From Thiobacillus sp. (lineage in GTDB: Bacteria > Pseudomonadota > Gammaproteobacteria > Burkholderiales > Thiobacillaceae), in the NCBI GenBank assembly GCA_024235835.1, contig JACKLQ010000002.1, forward strand, positions 620,001 through 684,000: a stretch of 64,000 bases of DNA, given 5' to 3'. The position numbers were made by a program, and so were the translations under genes. Of the stretch, positions 47,950 through 56,698 are shown in pieces. How positions within the stretch are numbered: position 1 is the first letter of the stretch; every line of letters starts with the position of its first letter. Below the pieces are notes generated by a model. That model searched no databases, had not been told where the DNA came from, and was given only the letters and a program-made list of their open reading frames with translations.

Positions 47950-48467
47950 GCGCCCAGCTCCTTCAGTTTCGGCTCGAATTTGTTCTTCCACACCTCCGGA
48001 TCGATGGGGCCCACGTGCTTCATGCGCACGATGCCGTCCCGGTCGATGACATAGGTCTCCGGTGTGCCAGTGACGCCGTAATCAATGCCCACTTTGCCGG
48101 ACAGGTCGTCCGGCACCGCCACATAGGGACTGCCATGCTGGGCCAGGAGCTGGGCCGCCTCCCGGTCCTTGTCCTTCCAGTTCAGGCCGACGATGGGCAC
48201 CGCCCCGCCCTGGGCCAGGGCCATGAGCACGGGATGCTCCTGTCGGCAGGACACGCACCAGGGCGCCCACACGTTCATGACCCACACCTTGCCTTTCATG
48301 TCCGCCGGGCTGAAGGTCACGGCCTCGTTCCCCACCACGGGCAGGGTGAAGGCGGGGGCGGGCTTGCCGATGAAGGGAGAAGGCACCTCACGGGGGTTGA
48401 GGAACAGGCCCTTGGCGAAGAACCCCACCAGGACGAAGAAGACAATGACGGGCAGCCACCTTTTCAT
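47946..48467 (-). CDS. ccmG: Thiol:disulfide oxidoreductase CcmG (DsbE)
   Basis: CcmG is a membrane-tethered thioredoxin that keeps apocytochrome Cys residues reduced. The 173-residue protein has an N-terminal helix, GKPAPAFTLP, the active site NVWAPWCVSCRQE near residues 66-78 and GVTGTPETYVID near 133-144. The 81-bp gap to ccmF contains a 26-codon frame (48464-48544) that couples to the ccmG start but has no known counterpart. Confidence 0.96.
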   Translation of the reverse strand: MKRWLPVIVFFVLVGFFAKGLFLNPREVPSPFIGKPAPAFTLPVVGNEAVTFSPADMKGKVWVMNVWAPWCVSCRQEHPVLMALAQGGAVPIVGLNWKDKDREAAQLLAQHGSPYVAVPDDLSGKVGIDYGVTGTPETYVIDRDGIVRMKHVGPIDPEVWKNKFEPKLKELGA

Positions 48468-48548
48468 GTCCAGGCCTCCTGCTGCATCGCCCCCATGAAG
48501 GCCTTTCCCCCACGGCGGGCGATGAGCGTAGCGAGTCGGGTCATCATG

Positions 48549-50528
48549 TCATACTCCTTGGGGCGCGGCCCCGGCGGGGATGGTGGACCGGCGCAGCGCG
48601 ATGCGGTAGCGGCGGTCGGAGGCCGCCAGGAACCCGCCCACCACCAGGAACAGGGCGCCGAACCACAGCCAGTTGATGAAGGGTTTGTGGAACACCCGCA
48701 CCGCCCAGGCGCTCGACTGATCGTCCAGGGGCTCGCCCAGGGCCACATAGATGTCACGGAAGACATTGGGATGGATGGACGCCTCGGTCATGGGCATGCC
48801 GGAGGCGTTGTAGATGCGCTTCTCTGGATGAAGGGTGGCGATCTTGCGGCCGTCCTGGCTCACCTCCACCGTGCCCCGGGCAGCGCGGTAGTTGGGGCCG
48901 GCCCGTTCCGTGGTGCCCCGGAAGGTGAAGGTGTAGCCCGCCAGTTCGGTGTAATCGCCCACGTTCATGCGCACGTCTCGCTCCTGCTGGTAGTTCGCCA
49001 CCACGGTGATACCCGCCACACCCAAGGCCAGGCCCAGGTGGGCCAGTTGCATGCCCCAGAAGGCCCGCGGCAGGCTGCCGAGCTTGCCCATCATGCTGCC
49101 CTGGGCGTGCTTGAGGCGATCCATGAAGCCCACCATCACGGTGAGGGCGACCCAGATGGAGAGGACGAACCCCAGCACGGCCCAGGGGTTGAAGCCGTCC
49201 AGGGTGAAGGGCAGCAGGAAGCCGGTGGCCACGGAGACGGCCAGGGCCCATTTCAGGCGGCTGATCATGTCGGGCAGGCTGGCTTCCTTCCAGCGGGCCA
49301 GGGGTCCCACGCCCACCAGGAACAGCACTGGCGCCATCACCGGCACGAACACGGCGTTGAAGTAGGGCGGGCCGACGGAGATCTTGCCCATGCCCATGGC
49401 GTCCATGAACAGGGGGTAGAGGGTGCCCAGCAGCACGGAACCCAGGGCGGCCAGGAGGACCACGTTGTTGGCCAGCAGCAGGGCTTCACGCGAGAACCAG
49501 GTGAAGGCGCCGCCGGTGATCATCTTGGGGGCGCGCCAGGCATAGAGGATCAGGGAGCCGCCGATGACCACCGCCAGGAAGCCGAGGATGAAGCTGCCCC
49601 GGGCCGGGTCCGTGGCGAAGGCATGCACCGAGGACAGCACGCCGGAACGCACCAGGAAGGTACCCAGCAGGGACAGGGAGAAGGCGGTGAGGGCCAGGAG
49701 CACGGTCCAGGCCTTGAAGGCGCCGCGCTTTTCCGTCACCGCCAGGGAGTGGATCAGGGCGGTGCCGGCCAGCCAGGGCATGAAGGAGGCGTTTTCCGTG
49801 GGGTCCCAGAACCACCAGCCGCCCCAGCCCAGCTCGCGATAGGCCCACCAGCTGCCCAGCACGATGCCCAGGGTGAGGAAGGCCCAGGCCACCGTGGTCC
49901 AGGGCCGGGACCAGCGCGCCCAGGCCGCGTCCAGCTTGCCGGACATCAGGGCGGCGATGGCGAAGGCGAAGGCCACGGCGAAGCCCACGTAGCCCATGTA
50001 CAGCATGGGCGGGTGGATGATCATGCCCCAGTCCTGCAGCAGGGGGTTCATGTCCCGGCCGTCCACGGGGGCGGGCACCAGGCGCTCGAAGGGGTTGGAG
50101 GTGGTGAGCAGGAAGGCCAGGAAGCCCACGGACACCAGGCCCATGATGCCGATGACCCGGGCCACCATATCATCCGGCAGGTGGCGGGAGAACACGGACA
50201 CGGCGGTGGTCCAGAAACCAAGGATCATCACCCACATGAGCATGGAACCCTCGTGGGAGCCCCAAGTGGCGGTGAGGCGGTAGATCTCGGGCAACTGGGA
50301 GAAGGAGTTGCGTGCCACGTTCTCCACGGTGAAGTCGTTCGCCAGGAAGGACCAGGCCAGACAGGCAAAGGCGATGATGACGAAGACGAACTGGCCCTGG
50401 GCCGCCGGCCGGGCCACGGCCATGAGGGTGAGGTTGCCCCGCTGGGCCCCCACCAGGGGCAGTATGGCCTGGGTCAGCGCCAGCAGCAGGGCAACGATGA
50501 GGGCGAAATGGCCTAATTCGGGGATCAT
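48549..50528 (-). CDS. ccmF: Heme lyase CcmF
   Basis: CcmF is the integral-membrane synthetase that attaches heme from holo-CcmE to apocytochromes. The 659-residue protein has many membrane helices and the WWD domain WGGWWFWDPTENASFMPWL near residues 231-249. The P-His residues are expected in the flanking loops. It is the only ccmF-type lyase in the window; no NrfE-like paralogue is seen, which matters for the CxxCK heme of the nearby nitrite reductase. Confidence 0.97.
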   Translation of the reverse strand: MIPELGHFALIVALLLALTQAILPLVGAQRGNLTLMAVARPAAQGQFVFVIIAFACLAWSFLANDFTVENVARNSFSQLPEIYRLTATWGSHEGSMLMWVMILGFWTTAVSVFSRHLPDDMVARVIGIMGLVSVGFLAFLLTTSNPFERLVPAPVDGRDMNPLLQDWGMIIHPPMLYMGYVGFAVAFAFAIAALMSGKLDAAWARWSRPWTTVAWAFLTLGIVLGSWWAYRELGWGGWWFWDPTENASFMPWLAGTALIHSLAVTEKRGAFKAWTVLLALTAFSLSLLGTFLVRSGVLSSVHAFATDPARGSFILGFLAVVIGGSLILYAWRAPKMITGGAFTWFSREALLLANNVVLLAALGSVLLGTLYPLFMDAMGMGKISVGPPYFNAVFVPVMAPVLFLVGVGPLARWKEASLPDMISRLKWALAVSVATGFLLPFTLDGFNPWAVLGFVLSIWVALTVMVGFMDRLKHAQGSMMGKLGSLPRAFWGMQLAHLGLALGVAGITVVANYQQERDVRMNVGDYTELAGYTFTFRGTTERAGPNYRAARGTVEVSQDGRKIATLHPEKRIYNASGMPMTEASIHPNVFRDIYVALGEPLDDQSSAWAVRVFHKPFINWLWFGALFLVVGGFLAASDRRYRIALRRSTIPAGAAPQGV

Positions 50529-50582
50529 GCGGGTCTCCTGTGTGGTCGGGGCGCGGCCATCGGCTGCGCGTCCCTGCCATCT

Positions 50583-51029
50583 TTACTGTTGTAGGGTTTG
50601 TTGGGCCTTCGCTGCCTGTTCCAGGGCGTGGGCGGCCTCGGGCGGCATGTAGTTCTCGTCATGCTTCGCCAGCACCTGGGTGGCGGTGAACAGGCCGTCG
50701 GCGCCCAGCTTGCCCTCCGCCACCACGCCCTTGCCCTCCTTGAACAGGTCGGGAAGGATGCCCTTGTAGGTCACGGGGATGGCCTTGGCGGTGTCGGTCA
50801 CCACGAAGCTCACGGTGAGGCCGTCGGCTTGCCGTTTCACGCTGCCGTCCTCCACCAGGCCGCCGATGCGGAAGGCCCGGTCCGTGGGGGCCTTGCCTTG
50901 CGCCACTTCCGTGGGGGAGAAGAAGAACACCAGGTTGCTCTGGAAAGCATTCAGGACCAGCGCGGCGGCAATGCCGATGCCCGCCAGCGCCAATACGATG
51001 ACCACCAGTTTCTTGTGCCGCGATTTCAT
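50583..51029 (-). CDS. ccmE: Heme chaperone CcmE
   Basis: CcmE carries heme on a His in the periplasm. The 148-residue product has an N-terminal membrane anchor (LVVIVLALAGIGIAAALVL), an OB-fold core (RIGGLVEDGSVKR, GILPDLFKEGKGVVAEG) and the heme motif LAKHDENYMPPE with the covalent His near residue 124. Its start overlaps the ccmD stop. Confidence 0.97.
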   Translation of the reverse strand: MKSRHKKLVVIVLALAGIGIAAALVLNAFQSNLVFFFSPTEVAQGKAPTDRAFRIGGLVEDGSVKRQADGLTVSFVVTDTAKAIPVTYKGILPDLFKEGKGVVAEGKLGADGLFTATQVLAKHDENYMPPEAAHALEQAAKAQQTLQQ

Positions 51030-51199
51030 TGCTCTTCCCATTGCTGCATGCGCTTCAGGCGACGGCGAGTATCGCCGGCGGCGCGTTTCAATAACATGAT
51101 CTCTATCAGGATGCAGGCCACGGTGACGCCATAGGAACCCCAGACGTAGAAGCCGTAGCCCCCCATCGCCCAGAACTCGGACCAGCTTGCCCACTCCAT
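51026..51199 (-). CDS. ccmD: Heme exporter accessory protein CcmD
   Basis: The 57-residue product, easily missed because of its size, has a single membrane helix (YGVTVACILIEIMLLKRA) preceded by MGGYGFYVWGSYG, the CcmD signature. A basic C-terminus (RRRLKRMQQWEEQ) follows. CcmD releases holo-CcmE from the CcmABC complex. It starts 1 nt after ccmC ends and its stop overlaps the ccmE ATG. Confidence 0.95.
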   Translation of the reverse strand: MEWASWSEFWAMGGYGFYVWGSYGVTVACILIEIMLLKRAAGDTRRRLKRMQQWEEQ

Positions 51200-51200
51200 C

Positions 51201-51932
51201 TCAGTCCCCTTTTTCCAGGATCGCCTTCACCCACTCGGTGTGCCGCTCCCGCTCCAGGATGATGCGACGCACCCGAACCAGGGCCACGGCGATGGTGTAG
51301 AACCAGGCGGCGAAGGCCATGACCAGCATGCCCTGGAGCATGATGGCATCCATGCTGGTGCCGCTGGGCTTGATGGTGGCACCCTGGTGCAGGGTGTTCC
51401 ACCACTTCACCGAGAAATAGATGATGGGCACGTTGATGGCGCCGATGAGGGTCAGCAGGGACCCGGCCCGGTCGCCCCGCTTGATGTCGTCGATGGCGGC
51501 CCACAGGGCGATGATGCCCACGTACAGGAACAGCAGGATCAGTTCCGAGGTGAGGCGGGCGTCCCACACCCACCAGGCGCCCCACATGGGCTTGCCCCAC
51601 CAGGCACCGGTCCACAGGGCCACGAAGGTGAACATGGCACCGGTGGGGGCCAGGGCCCGGGCCATCATGAAGGACAGGCGCGTGTTGAAGGCCAGGCCGA
51701 TGGCGCCCCAGAAGGCCATGACCAGATAGATGAACATGGACATCCAGGCTGCCGGCACGTGGATGAAGATGATGCGGTAGGCCTCGCTCTGCTGGAAGTC
51801 CGTTGGGGCCATGAAGAAGGACACATAGAACCCCCACACGGTGAGGAGGCCCGCGCCCCATCCGAACCAGGGAATCAGCTTGCCGGCGAGTTGATAGAAA
51901 GTGGCGGGGGAGGCGTAGGTATAGAGGTTCAT
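51201..51932 (-). CDS. ccmC: Heme-handling membrane protein CcmC
   Basis: CcmC presents heme to CcmE. The 243-residue protein has six predicted helices and the WWD motif WGAWWVWDARLTSELILLF near residues 119-137. It starts overlapping the end of ccmB. Confidence 0.97.
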   Translation of the reverse strand: MNLYTYASPATFYQLAGKLIPWFGWGAGLLTVWGFYVSFFMAPTDFQQSEAYRIIFIHVPAAWMSMFIYLVMAFWGAIGLAFNTRLSFMMARALAPTGAMFTFVALWTGAWWGKPMWGAWWVWDARLTSELILLFLYVGIIALWAAIDDIKRGDRAGSLLTLIGAINVPIIYFSVKWWNTLHQGATIKPSGTSMDAIMLQGMLVMAFAAWFYTIAVALVRVRRIILERERHTEWVKAILEKGD

Positions 51933-52597
51933 TCCATGGACACACGTAAGGCAGCGGCGGCGATCCAGGGTGCAATCATAAGGGACAGCACCAGGAACGC
52001 GCCCAACAAAGACAAGTGAGCCTCGGCTCCAGTTCCCGCCATGACCCCATCCACCGCGCCTGCGCCGAAGATCAGGGCGGGCACGTACAGGGGCAGGATC
52101 AGCAGGGTCAGCAGCACGCCACCGCCCCGCAGGCCCAGGGTCAGGGCGGCCCCCACACTGCCGAGGAAGGAAAGGATGGGGGTGCCCAGCAGCAGGGACA
52201 GCTCCAGCACAAGGATCGCCTCGCCGCTCAGGTTGAACTGGAGGCCCAGCACGGGGGCGATCATGAGCAGGGGAATGCCGTAGATCAGCCAGTGGGCCAG
52301 GGATTTGCCCAACACCAGCAGCACCGTGGGTTCCGGCGACAGGATCATGTGTTCCAGGCTGCCGTCACGGTGGTCGTCGGCGAACAGCCGGGACAGGGAC
52401 AGAAGGGACGCCAGGGTGGCCGCCACCCACAGCACGCCGGGGCCGATACGGGCCAGCATTTCCGGCTCCGGGCCCACGCCCAGGGGGAACAGGCTGGCCA
52501 CCATGACGAAAAAGAACTGGGCGATGAGCCAGTCCCCCCGCCGGCGGGCGGCCAGGGTCAGGTCACGGCGCAGAACGGCCATCAGGAAACGATGCAT
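51929..52597 (-). CDS. ccmB: Heme exporter permease CcmB
   Basis: CcmB is the membrane subunit of the CcmAB ABC transporter that powers release of holo-CcmE. The 222-residue product has six hydrophobic segments and the family motif LFADDHRDGSLEHMILSPEP near residues 71-90. It lies 9 bp after ccmA and overlaps ccmC by 4 nt. Confidence 0.97.
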   Translation of the reverse strand: MHRFLMAVLRRDLTLAARRRGDWLIAQFFFVMVASLFPLGVGPEPEMLARIGPGVLWVAATLASLLSLSRLFADDHRDGSLEHMILSPEPTVLLVLGKSLAHWLIYGIPLLMIAPVLGLQFNLSGEAILVLELSLLLGTPILSFLGSVGAALTLGLRGGGVLLTLLILPLYVPALIFGAGAVDGVMAGTGAEAHLSLLGAFLVLSLMIAPWIAAAALRVSME

Positions 52598-52606
52598 GTC
52601 CCCTCC

Positions 52607-53329
52607 CTAGCCCTGCCCCGCATTTGGGGGAGGGGTGGGTGGCAAGGGGTTATGTGATAAGGGTTTGGGTGATAAGGGCTGGGTGGCGTCCGGGATGGCC
52701 ACGCTGCCCACCAGCAGGCGCTGCACGGGCATGCCTTCGAGATTGAGGGCCTGGTGGGTGGTGGCCACCACCATGCCTCCCGCCGCCAGATGGTCGCGAA
52801 TCAGCCCCTCCATGAGGGCCACGGCATGCACGTCCAGGCCCGTCAGGGGCTCGTCCAGGATCCACAGCGCCGCGTCCGCCAGCAACAGGGCGGCCAGGGC
52901 CACCCGACGGCGCTGGCCGAAGGACAGCACGCGGCAGGGCAGGTCCAGGCAACGTCCCAGGCCCAGGCGCTCCAGCATGGACAGTGCCCGGGCCTCGTCG
53001 AAGGCCCGTCCCTGCAGGCCGTCGGCGAAGCGCAGGTTTTCCACCGGATTGAGGTCGTCCTTCACGCCATTGGCATGGCCCAGGTACATCATTTCGCCAT
53101 GGAAGGATTCCCGCTGCTTCTGGATGGGCTCGCCCCGCCAGCGGACTTCCCCCGCCTCGGGGCGCGCCAGGCCGGTCAACAGGCGCAGCAGGCTGGTCTT
53201 GCCCTGTCCGTTACCCCCCTGCACCAGCAGCAGTTCCCCCGCCTTCACGCTGAAGTTCATGGCCTTGAACAACAACCTGTCGCCTCGGGCGCAGGCAAGA
53301 TCATGGACTGAAAGGGTGGGTGTGGTCAT
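52607..53329 (-). CDS. ccmA: Heme exporter ATPase CcmA
   Basis: CcmA is the ABC ATPase of the maturation complex. The 240-residue product has Walker A GGNGQGKTSLL near residues 37-47, the signature LSFGQRRRVALA near 134-145 and Walker B ALWILDEPLTGLD near 153-165. The last 20 residues (SPKPLSHNPLPPTPPPN) are low-complexity and encoded by a short GTGATAAGGG-type repeat. The start MTTPTLSVHDLACARG is preferred; an ATG at 53344 is in frame. It is the first gene of ccmABCDEFGHI. Confidence 0.95.
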   Translation of the reverse strand: MTTPTLSVHDLACARGDRLLFKAMNFSVKAGELLLVQGGNGQGKTSLLRLLTGLARPEAGEVRWRGEPIQKQRESFHGEMMYLGHANGVKDDLNPVENLRFADGLQGRAFDEARALSMLERLGLGRCLDLPCRVLSFGQRRRVALAALLLADAALWILDEPLTGLDVHAVALMEGLIRDHLAAGGMVVATTHQALNLEGMPVQRLLVGSVAIPDATQPLSPKPLSHNPLPPTPPPNAGQG

Positions 53330-53394
53330 ATCGGGAGCGGGCATGGAGCCCGGCGAGAATACCTGTAAAACAGGCACCGAACAAAAGCGGGCCT

Positions 53395-53428
53395 TCAATA
53401 AAAAAGGGGCGGATCACTCCGCCCCTTT
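53395..53428 (-). terminator. Terminator of the fccAB-nitrite reductase operon
   Basis: On the minus strand AAGGGGCGGA-GTGA-TCCGCCCCTT is followed by TTTTATT, 19 nt after the nitrite reductase stop. It separates that gene from ccmA, although read-through could still supply the ccm operon. Confidence 0.92.
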
Positions 53429-53446
53429 CTGCTAGCCGCCGGATGC

Positions 53447-55165
53447 TTACTTGGCGGCGGTCTTGGTGGCTTTCAGTTTGGCAAGTTCTTCCTTGATCAG
53501 CTTGATGCCGGCCTGGGAAGAGTCGATGGAGCGGGTCAAGGACTCGCGCGCCACGTCCGGGTTGTGGAAGCCGTCGGAGTTCTCGGCGGTCCACCATTCC
53601 CAATACAGGTTGGCGTCATACTGCAGGTCGTAGACCTTGTCCAGGACCTCGGCGGATACACCGGCTTCCTTGGCCTTCATGATCCAGTCGATGAACTCGG
53701 CCAGCCAGAATTCGGCCTTGGTCATCTTGCCGCGGATGTAGTTCTGGATGGCTTCCAGATGGTACTTGGCATCCTTCTCGGTCCAGTCCTTGTGGCAGCT
53801 CAGGCAGGATTCCTTCAGACGATAGCGCGGCGACATCTGCTGGTGGCTGGTGGTCACCTTGCCGTTGGCGTGCTTGATCTTCGTCATGTGGCAGTCCTTG
53901 CACTCCACGCCGGCACGCTCGTGCTTGGAGCCCCAGAAGGTCTCCATTTCCGGGTGCTGGATCTTGGGCAGCAGGGCGCCGGTGGAGGCGTGCTTGAAGT
54001 CCTTGAACTTGAACTGTCCCACCATCTTGTCCTTGTAACCCAGCACGTTCACCCAGGTGAACAGGTTGGTGCGCGGGTCGGACATCTTCACGTAGTACTC
54101 CTTGCCCTTCTCGGCACAGTCGTAGCCGGGACCGCAGTTGTACTCCACGTGGCACTGGGCGCACATGATGTTGGAGTCGGACTTGGACAGCATGCCGATG
54201 GCGCGGAAGTCCTTGCCATTGCGCTGGAACACGACCTTCTCCATCTTGGTCTGCTGGCTCTTCACCGGGTCCTGGGGATAGGTGCCTTCCTTGCGGTCCA
54301 CCACGGCTTCGATGAGGGCGTCACGCACCACGCGGGGCTTGGCGGAGTGGGGGTCATGGCACATGAAGCAGTTCAGGGGATGGTTCACGCCGCGGGCGAA
54401 TTCCACTGGCTTGGAGGAGCGGTTCCATTTCGCGGCGGGGTTCTCGTCACCCTTGTAGGCCCAGTCCAGGATGTGATCCTGGGTCTTGCAGTTCATGCAG
54501 ACCGGGTTTACCGCCGTGGCGCTCTGGCGCATGAAGGACTTCTGGTCGGAGGTGCTGGGCTCCTTGTCAACAATCACGTTCCAGGCGCCGTTGGCTGCCA
54601 GTTCCGCCTTGTTGATGTAGGTCCAGTCCTTGAACTTCATGCGGCCGCCGAAGGCGCGGTCCACGGCCCACTGGTCCACCAGCATGAAGGCGTGGGAGCG
54701 GGGCTCGGCATGCTCCTTGGTAAAGCCGTAGCCTTCCATGAGCTTGTCGAACAGGGGCGAACGGGACTTGAAGCTCGCCTTCTCCACCCGGGCGTGGGAG
54801 TCATAGTTGGTCTGCACAAAGGTGTTGTACTGCTCCACGTGGCAGGTGGCACAGGCGCGATGGTCCTTGCTGGTGCCGGGACGGGTGCCCATGTCCTTGT
54901 TCTTCGCCGTCTTCAGGTGCTCCACGGCGTCATGGCAGTGGGCGCAGTTGACGGTGGCATGGCGGCTGTCGGCGTGGAACTCCTCGATGTTGTCGTGGCA
55001 GGAATAACACTTCTTGGCATCCACCGGTTTGATGGGGGGCGCCTTCTCGGGGGCAGGCGGGGGCAGTTGCGGCTTGGGTATATCCACCGCCGCATTCACG
55101 CCGATGGCGAACAGCGCGGCGCCAAGGCCCAGCGCAATCCGTCCCAGCATAGTTCCGATCTTCAT
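53447..55165 (-). CDS. Octaheme cytochrome c nitrite reductase (ONR)
   Basis: The periplasmic enzyme is predicted to reduce nitrite to ammonia with six electrons. The 572-residue protein has a signal peptide and eight heme motifs: CxxCH at 53, 74, 105, 266, 335, 422 and 454, and the active-site CMNCK at 223-227. The Lys-ligated fourth heme plus three extra N-terminal hemes match the Thioalkalivibrio octaheme nitrite reductase rather than pentaheme NrfA. CHVEYNC places Tyr342 and Cys344 two residues apart, as in the Tyr-Cys cross-link known for that enzyme. It is third in a unit with fccA and fccB, 140 bp after fccB, and ends at a terminator. Confidence 0.92.
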   Translation of the reverse strand: MKIGTMLGRIALGLGAALFAIGVNAAVDIPKPQLPPPAPEKAPPIKPVDAKKCYSCHDNIEEFHADSRHATVNCAHCHDAVEHLKTAKNKDMGTRPGTSKDHRACATCHVEQYNTFVQTNYDSHARVEKASFKSRSPLFDKLMEGYGFTKEHAEPRSHAFMLVDQWAVDRAFGGRMKFKDWTYINKAELAANGAWNVIVDKEPSTSDQKSFMRQSATAVNPVCMNCKTQDHILDWAYKGDENPAAKWNRSSKPVEFARGVNHPLNCFMCHDPHSAKPRVVRDALIEAVVDRKEGTYPQDPVKSQQTKMEKVVFQRNGKDFRAIGMLSKSDSNIMCAQCHVEYNCGPGYDCAEKGKEYYVKMSDPRTNLFTWVNVLGYKDKMVGQFKFKDFKHASTGALLPKIQHPEMETFWGSKHERAGVECKDCHMTKIKHANGKVTTSHQQMSPRYRLKESCLSCHKDWTEKDAKYHLEAIQNYIRGKMTKAEFWLAEFIDWIMKAKEAGVSAEVLDKVYDLQYDANLYWEWWTAENSDGFHNPDVARESLTRSIDSSQAGIKLIKEELAKLKATKTAAK

Positions 55166-55305
55166 GGTCTATCTCCTTGTTTTCTTCACGTGTACGGCTG
55201 CTGCTTGCTTATGCGGCTCGACTCAGGTGTTGAGCCAAGCCGCGTGGCTGAAACACTGCTTCCTTTCTCACTCGCTTCATCGAGCCTCCTTTCCAAAGGT
55301 GGTTA

Positions 55306-56685
55306 TCAGATAAACGCATCCGCCATGACGTTGCGCAGCCAGCCGTCGGCGTACTCGGCCTCCAGCTTGCGATAGATGGCGGGCACGGGGGACTTGTCCG
55401 GCATGGTGACGGGGGAAATGCCGCTGCCGGCCGGGATGTACTTGAAGGTGCCGTTCTCCACCCGGTACAGGTGGGCCACCGAGATGCCGTACTCATCCCC
55501 CACCACGCTGTAGCAGGTGTTGGCATAGTAGGGCTGGGGCGTGGGCAGGCCGTTCACCTTGGCCACGATGGCGGCCGCCGCCACCTTGGCCTGGGTCATG
55601 GCGATGTGGGCCGACTTGGGCATGTCGAAGGCGGCGTTGGGGTTGCCGTAGGTGGACATCTCCCCCGCCACGCAGGAATCCCCGATGGTGTAGATGTTGG
55701 GGTCCACGGCGCTGGCCATGGTCATGGGCACCACCTTGCACCAGCCCTGCTCGAAGTTGTTGCCCGTCTCACCCGTCAGGCCGGCGGCCACGGCAATCTT
55801 GCCCGCCTTGTGCGGCGGGATGATGTTGAGCACGTCCGCCTTCACGTCGACAAAGTCGGAGGATACGGTCTTGGTCTTGGCGTCCAGCTTGTTGATGGCG
55901 CCGCCCTCGGCGCCCTTGACCCATTCGATCATGCCGTTGGTGCCCAGGCCTTCCTTCTCCCAGCCGTACATCTTGGCCCAGGCCTGGTTGAACAGGCCTT
56001 TCTTGGAGTGGCTGTCGTTGGCGTCCAGGATGATGACCTTGGACTTCTTCTTGCCGTGGTGCTGGAAGTAGTTGGCCACCAGGGAGGCCCGCTCGTAGGG
56101 GCCGGGGGGGCAGCGGAACGGGCCCTTGGGCACGGTGATGACGAAGACCCCGCCGTCGGGCATGGCTTCCAGCTGCTTCTTCAGGAGCAGGGTCTGGGCA
56201 CCGGCCTTCCAGGCGTGGGGGATGTCGTTGATCATGGATTCGTTGTAGCCCTCGATGCCCACGTAGTGGAAATCGACGCCGGGGGCCATGACCAGGGCAT
56301 CATAGGGCAGGGTCTTGCCGCCCTTGGTCATGACGACCTTCCTGGCCCGGTCCACACGGGTGACGTAGTCGTGCAGCACGTTGACGCCGCGCTTCTTAAG
56401 CCCGTCATAGCCCACCGTCAGGGTGCCGATGTCACGGTGGCCCACCATGACTTCGTTCGACAACGGGCAGGAGACGTAGAGGGCGTTCGGTTCGATGAGG
56501 GTGACGTCGATGCGGCCGTCCAGCAGCTTGAGGTACTTGGCGGCGGTGGCGCCGGCATAGCCGCCGCCAATGACCACGACCTTGGCCTTGGCACCGGCCC
56601 GGGCAATGGAGGGAAAGGACAGGGCGGGCGCGGCAGAGACCGCGGCAAAGGCCTGGATGAACTGACGACGATTGATCTGGCTCAT
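55306..56685 (-). CDS. fccB: Flavocytochrome c sulfide dehydrogenase, flavin subunit FccB
   Basis: FccB oxidises sulfide to sulfur or polysulfide in the periplasm and passes electrons to FccA. The 459-residue protein has a Tat-type signal (NRRQFIQAF), the FAD-binding VVVIGGGYAGATAAKYL near residues 36-52, the covalent-FAD Cys73 in YVSCPLSNEV, and the redox-active Cys192 (FRCPPGPYERA) and Cys391 (NTCYSVVGD). All key Cys of the Allochromatium enzyme are present. It starts 13 bp after fccA. Confidence 0.95.
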   Translation of the reverse strand: MSQINRRQFIQAFAAVSAAPALSFPSIARAGAKAKVVVIGGGYAGATAAKYLKLLDGRIDVTLIEPNALYVSCPLSNEVMVGHRDIGTLTVGYDGLKKRGVNVLHDYVTRVDRARKVVMTKGGKTLPYDALVMAPGVDFHYVGIEGYNESMINDIPHAWKAGAQTLLLKKQLEAMPDGGVFVITVPKGPFRCPPGPYERASLVANYFQHHGKKKSKVIILDANDSHSKKGLFNQAWAKMYGWEKEGLGTNGMIEWVKGAEGGAINKLDAKTKTVSSDFVDVKADVLNIIPPHKAGKIAVAAGLTGETGNNFEQGWCKVVPMTMASAVDPNIYTIGDSCVAGEMSTYGNPNAAFDMPKSAHIAMTQAKVAAAAIVAKVNGLPTPQPYYANTCYSVVGDEYGISVAHLYRVENGTFKYIPAGSGISPVTMPDKSPVPAIYRKLEAEYADGWLRNVMADAFI

Positions 56686-56698
56686 TTCTCTTCCTCTC

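Noticed and set aside
48464..48544. 26-codon frame between ccmF and ccmG
   Set aside because: It overlaps the ccmG start like a coupled gene, but it is too short, has no known counterpart in ccm operons and shows no hydrophobic segment; not annotated.
48015..50516. Long plus-strand frame opposite ccmF (about 830 codons)
   Set aside because: It is the reverse complement of a clear CcmF with all motifs; the antisense product has no recognisable features.
53447..55165. Pentaheme NrfA or hydroxylamine oxidoreductase
   Set aside because: NrfA has five hemes and this protein has eight; hydroxylamine oxidoreductase lacks a Lys-ligated CxxCK heme, which is present here at residues 223-227.
53564..55375. 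Long plus-strand frame opposite the octaheme nitrite reductase
   Set aside because: The minus-strand product has eight heme motifs and a signal peptide; the plus-strand frame is a shadow.
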